Source: Phycisphaerae bacterium
GTDB taxonomy: Bacteria; Planctomycetota; Phycisphaerae; Phycisphaerales; Phycisphaeraceae
DNA length: 7,879 bases
NCBI GenBank assembly: GCA_002688155.1
Contig: NZCH01000082.1
Span: forward strand, 1-7,879
Reading direction: 5' to 3'
Part shown: piece by piece, positions 6,128-7,879 of the stretch
How positions within the stretch are numbered: the first letter of the stretch is position 1
How the letters are laid out: the number at the start of each line of letters is the position of its first letter
Made by a program: the position numbers and the translations under genes
Notes under the pieces: model-generated
Told to the model about the DNA's origin: nothing
What the model saw: the letters and a program-made list of their open reading frames with translations, nothing else
The model's database searches: none

Positions 6128-7105
6128 ATGACGACCGACGCGAGTATCACTGCCCCGCCCGGGCAAAGCCGGCGCCGCGCCGGCGCACGCCGGCACATCG
6201 GCCAAGCGGGTTTGTACGGCCGAATCGGGTACGTCATCCTTCTGATCATTGCATTGCCGTGCGCCCTTGCACTGCCGGTATCCTTGAAGCGTTACGACCA
6301 GCAAAGACTCAGCGGCGCGACGGGCGACATGGCGCTCGCCAGCCCGTCGTGGGCGGAACCCATGGGTACGGACGACCTGGGCAGGCCCCTGCTGTGGCGA
6401 ACACTGCTCGGTGGCGCCATCAGCTTGGGCATCGGCGTTGCTGCGGCCGTCATCTCCGTCGTCATCGGCGTGGCCTGGGGCGCCTTCGCGGGGTACACCG
6501 GGGGACGCACCGATGCAACAATGATGCGCATCGTCGACGTGCTGTACGGCCTGCCGTACGTGCTTCTGGTCGTGCTGGTCGGCATCGCCCTTCGCCCGCT
6601 GTTTGTAAAGGCCGCAGGCGGGATATTCAAGGCCGACGTGGCGACCGGCGTGGCGGACATTACGACCCTGCTGATCGCGATCGGCGGCGTGAGTTGGCTG
6701 ACCATGGCGCGCGTGATTCGTGGACAGGTGCTGTCGCTAAGGCAAATGCCGTTCATCGAGGCGGCCCGCGCGTGCGGCGTCGGCACGCCCGGTGTGCTCG
6801 CGCGGCATCTGCTGCCGAACCTTGTGGGCCCGATCCTCGTCTATGCAACGTTGACCGTGCCCATGGCGATCCTGCAGGAATCGTTTTTGAGTTTCCTTGG
6901 CATCGGCGTGCAGGCGCCGCTGCCAAGCTGGGGCAACCTCGCCGCCGACGGTGTACAACAACTGCGTTCCCTGGGCCAGGCCAGCACGCCCTCGCGATGG
7001 TGGCTGCTGGTCTGGCCGTGTACCCTGCTGGGACTCACGCTGCTGGCGTTGAACTTCGTCGGCGACGCACTACGAGCCCGCCTCGACCCTCGCGCCGCGA
7101 CGTGA
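6128..7105 (+). CDS. Oligopeptide/dipeptide ABC transporter permease, OppC/DppC type
   Basis: One of the two membrane subunits of a family 5 peptide, nickel or sugar importer. The 325 residues carry a basic N-terminus, a first membrane segment (about 33-52), the OppC signature MGTDDLGRPLLWRTL (79-93), four to five further hydrophobic segments, the EAA loop that docks the ATPase (FIEAARACGVGTPGVLARHLLPN, about 209-231), and the C-terminal LSFLGIGVQAPLPSWG motif (254-269). A stretch at 157-178 (RPLFVKAAGGIFKADVATG) looks like a small insertion compared with usual DppC. The start is set at MTTDASIT (6128), where family-like sequence begins. The gene follows lpxB by 50 bp and precedes a binding protein by 97 bp. 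An OppB-type permease is not upstream; it and the ATPases may lie past the window. Substrate cannot be told. Confidence 0.93.
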   Translation: MTTDASITAPPGQSRRRAGARRHIGQAGLYGRIGYVILLIIALPCALALPVSLKRYDQQRLSGATGDMALASPSWAEPMGTDDLGRPLLWRTLLGGAISLGIGVAAAVISVVIGVAWGAFAGYTGGRTDATMMRIVDVLYGLPYVLLVVLVGIALRPLFVKAAGGIFKADVATGVADITTLLIAIGGVSWLTMARVIRGQVLSLRQMPFIEAARACGVGTPGVLARHLLPNLVGPILVYATLTVPMAILQESFLSFLGIGVQAPLPSWGNLAADGVQQLRSLGQASTPSRWWLLVWPCTLLGLTLLALNFVGDALRARLDPRAAT

Positions 7106-7146
7106 CGCATATTTGCAGATTTTCGCTGACCGGTTCGCAAGTTGCC

Positions 7147-7166
7147 GATCACGCATACACGTGATC
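7147..7166. other. Perfect inverted repeat in the permease-binding protein gap
   Basis: GATCACG (7147-7153), loop CATACA, CGTGATC (7160-7166): a 7-bp perfect dyad 36 bp upstream of the binding-protein start. No T-run follows, so it is not a standard terminator. It could be a regulator's operator, or an RNA hairpin that separates expression of the permease from that of the abundant binding protein. Its right end adjoins heptad tract D. Confidence 0.45.
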
Positions 7167-7200
7167 AATCAAGAACCGAAAGTCAGAAGTCAGGAATGAA
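7166..7200. repeat. Intergenic heptad tract D (before the binding protein gene)
   Basis: Five consecutive units of seven bases: CAATCAA, GAACCGA, AAGTCAG, AAGTCAG, GAATGAA. Two units are identical. The tract ends two bases before the start codon at 7203, and AGGA (7192-7195), spanning two units, forms the ribosome binding site of the downstream gene. Confidence 0.6.
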
Positions 7201-7202
7201 CC

Positions 7203-7879
7203 ATGGGAAACCGCTTCGGATTTCGTGACCTCGTACTCGCGGTGCTGCTTGTCGTGCTGATTGTCAGTGTGTGGCTTGCGATGAAACAGTACGATCGACA
7301 GTGGGATCAGCTTGGACAGATTGGCGTCACGCTCGACGACCAGGCGGTTGAACTCAAGAGGATCCGCCAGGCGCTGGCGCAGGGGGTACGCGTGTCCGAC
7401 GCCGACGACGCCCAGGCGTCGACGGCCGGCCTTCCGTTCCCGCGCCGGCGGGCCGCCACCCAAATGGACGACTACGCTCCGGGCGACTGGTATATCGATG
7501 CCTTCGGCGTGGCGGTGGGCAAACTCACGCCGCTGGTCTCCTCGGACGTGTATCAATCGGTGATCTCCAACTACGTGATGGAATCCCTGGCGTCGCGCGA
7601 TGCGGTCACGCTCGAATGGCAACCTGATCTGGCAGAGTCATGGCACATCAGCGACGACGGGTTGACGATCACCGTGAAATTGCGTGAACAGGCGCGTTTT
7701 TCTGATGGCCAACCGGTCACCGCCGATGACGTGGTGTTCACCTATCACTGGATCATGAACCCCAAGGTCGCCGCGCCGCGCGACCGGTCGTACGTAAGCA
7801 AGATCGCTTCAGTCACCAAGATCGATGGTCTGACGATCACATTCAAGTTGAACGAAACCTACTTCAAGGGCTTTGAGAT
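7203..7879 (+). CDS. Membrane-anchored family 5 solute-binding protein (OppA/DppA-like), 3' end beyond the window
   Basis: The first 225 codons of an extracytoplasmic peptide-binding protein. An N-terminal hydrophobic helix (about 10-26) lacks a lipobox Cys or an obvious signal peptidase site, so it probably stays as a membrane anchor. A charged helical linker follows (about 28-62, DRQWDQLGQI onward), then a Pro/Arg/Ala-rich hinge. The SBP family 5 fold begins near residue 100, with VMESLASRD, the typical PDLAESWHISDDGLTITVKL (141-160) and REQARFSDGQPVTADDVVFTYHWIMNP (161-187). Family members usually have 500-600 residues, so over half is missing. The ATG at 7203 has AGGA seven bases upstream. 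It follows the OppC-type permease by 97 bp in the same direction, so both likely serve one importer. Bound ligand unknown. Confidence 0.93.
   Translation, partial: MGNRFGFRDLVLAVLLVVLIVSVWLAMKQYDRQWDQLGQIGVTLDDQAVELKRIRQALAQGVRVSDADDAQASTAGLPFPRRRAATQMDDYAPGDWYIDAFGVAVGKLTPLVSSDVYQSVISNYVMESLASRDAVTLEWQPDLAESWHISDDGLTITVKLREQARFSDGQPVTADDVVFTYHWIMNPKVAAPRDRSYVSKIASVTKIDGLTITFKLNETYFKGFE

Noticed and set aside
5414..6304. 296-codon minus-strand frame antisense to lpxB
   Set aside because: Antisense shadow; the composition is Ser/Arg/Ala-rich without recognisable domains, while lpxB on the other strand has a full set of motifs.
5908..7164. 418-codon plus-strand frame overlapping lpxB and the permease
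   Set aside because: It is the +1 shadow of two well-supported genes, with an Arg/His/Pro-rich product lacking any family motif.

Overview
The window is GC-rich, densely coded, ordinary-looking bacterial chromosome from a Gram-negative (LPS-type) organism. It encodes an LpxB-type lipid A disaccharide synthase, a type III pantothenate kinase, PdxJ, the L27/Obg pair and an oligopeptide ABC importer. Diverged lipid A enzymes, a degenerate SGNH-fold exported protein and short AT-richer periodic tracts between GC-rich genes make a planctomycete (Phycisphaerae-like) source my best guess. That is inference, not proof. I see no phage, IS element, CRISPR array, tRNA or rRNA.

Layout. Positions 1-243 hold a leftward promoter with near-consensus boxes (TTGACA, 17 bp, TATCCT). 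It is followed by an RNA leader that can fold into several hairpins, then the possible first codons of a leftward gene that leaves the window. Positions 244-353 hold only short repeats. From about 2574 down to 354 there is a leftward operon: rpmA (ribosomal protein L27), obgE (ribosome-assembly GTPase) and coaX (type III pantothenate kinase). It has its own promoter candidate in the divergent gap before pdxJ, and rplU, the usual partner of rpmA, is not there.

Rightward from 2668 come pdxJ (vitamin B6 synthesis), an exported SGNH-fold protein, lpxB (lipid A disaccharide synthase), an OppC/DppC-type permease, and the first 225 codons of a membrane-anchored family 5 solute-binding protein cut off by the window edge. 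The last two are probably one oligopeptide or dipeptide importer. The rest have no obvious shared pathway beyond ribosome assembly (rpmA, obgE), cofactor synthesis (coaX, pdxJ) and the cell envelope (SGNH protein, lpxB, transporter).

The most interesting points are: (1) the SGNH-fold protein keeps the fold blocks but seems to have lost Ser, Asp and His of the catalytic triad; (2) heptad-periodic tracts occur in three rightward intergenic gaps and abut start regions; (3) a structured leader begins about at the predicted transcription start of the leftward edge gene; (4) CoaX and LpxB carry substitutions at highly conserved motif positions. I did not find a clear new multi-gene system.
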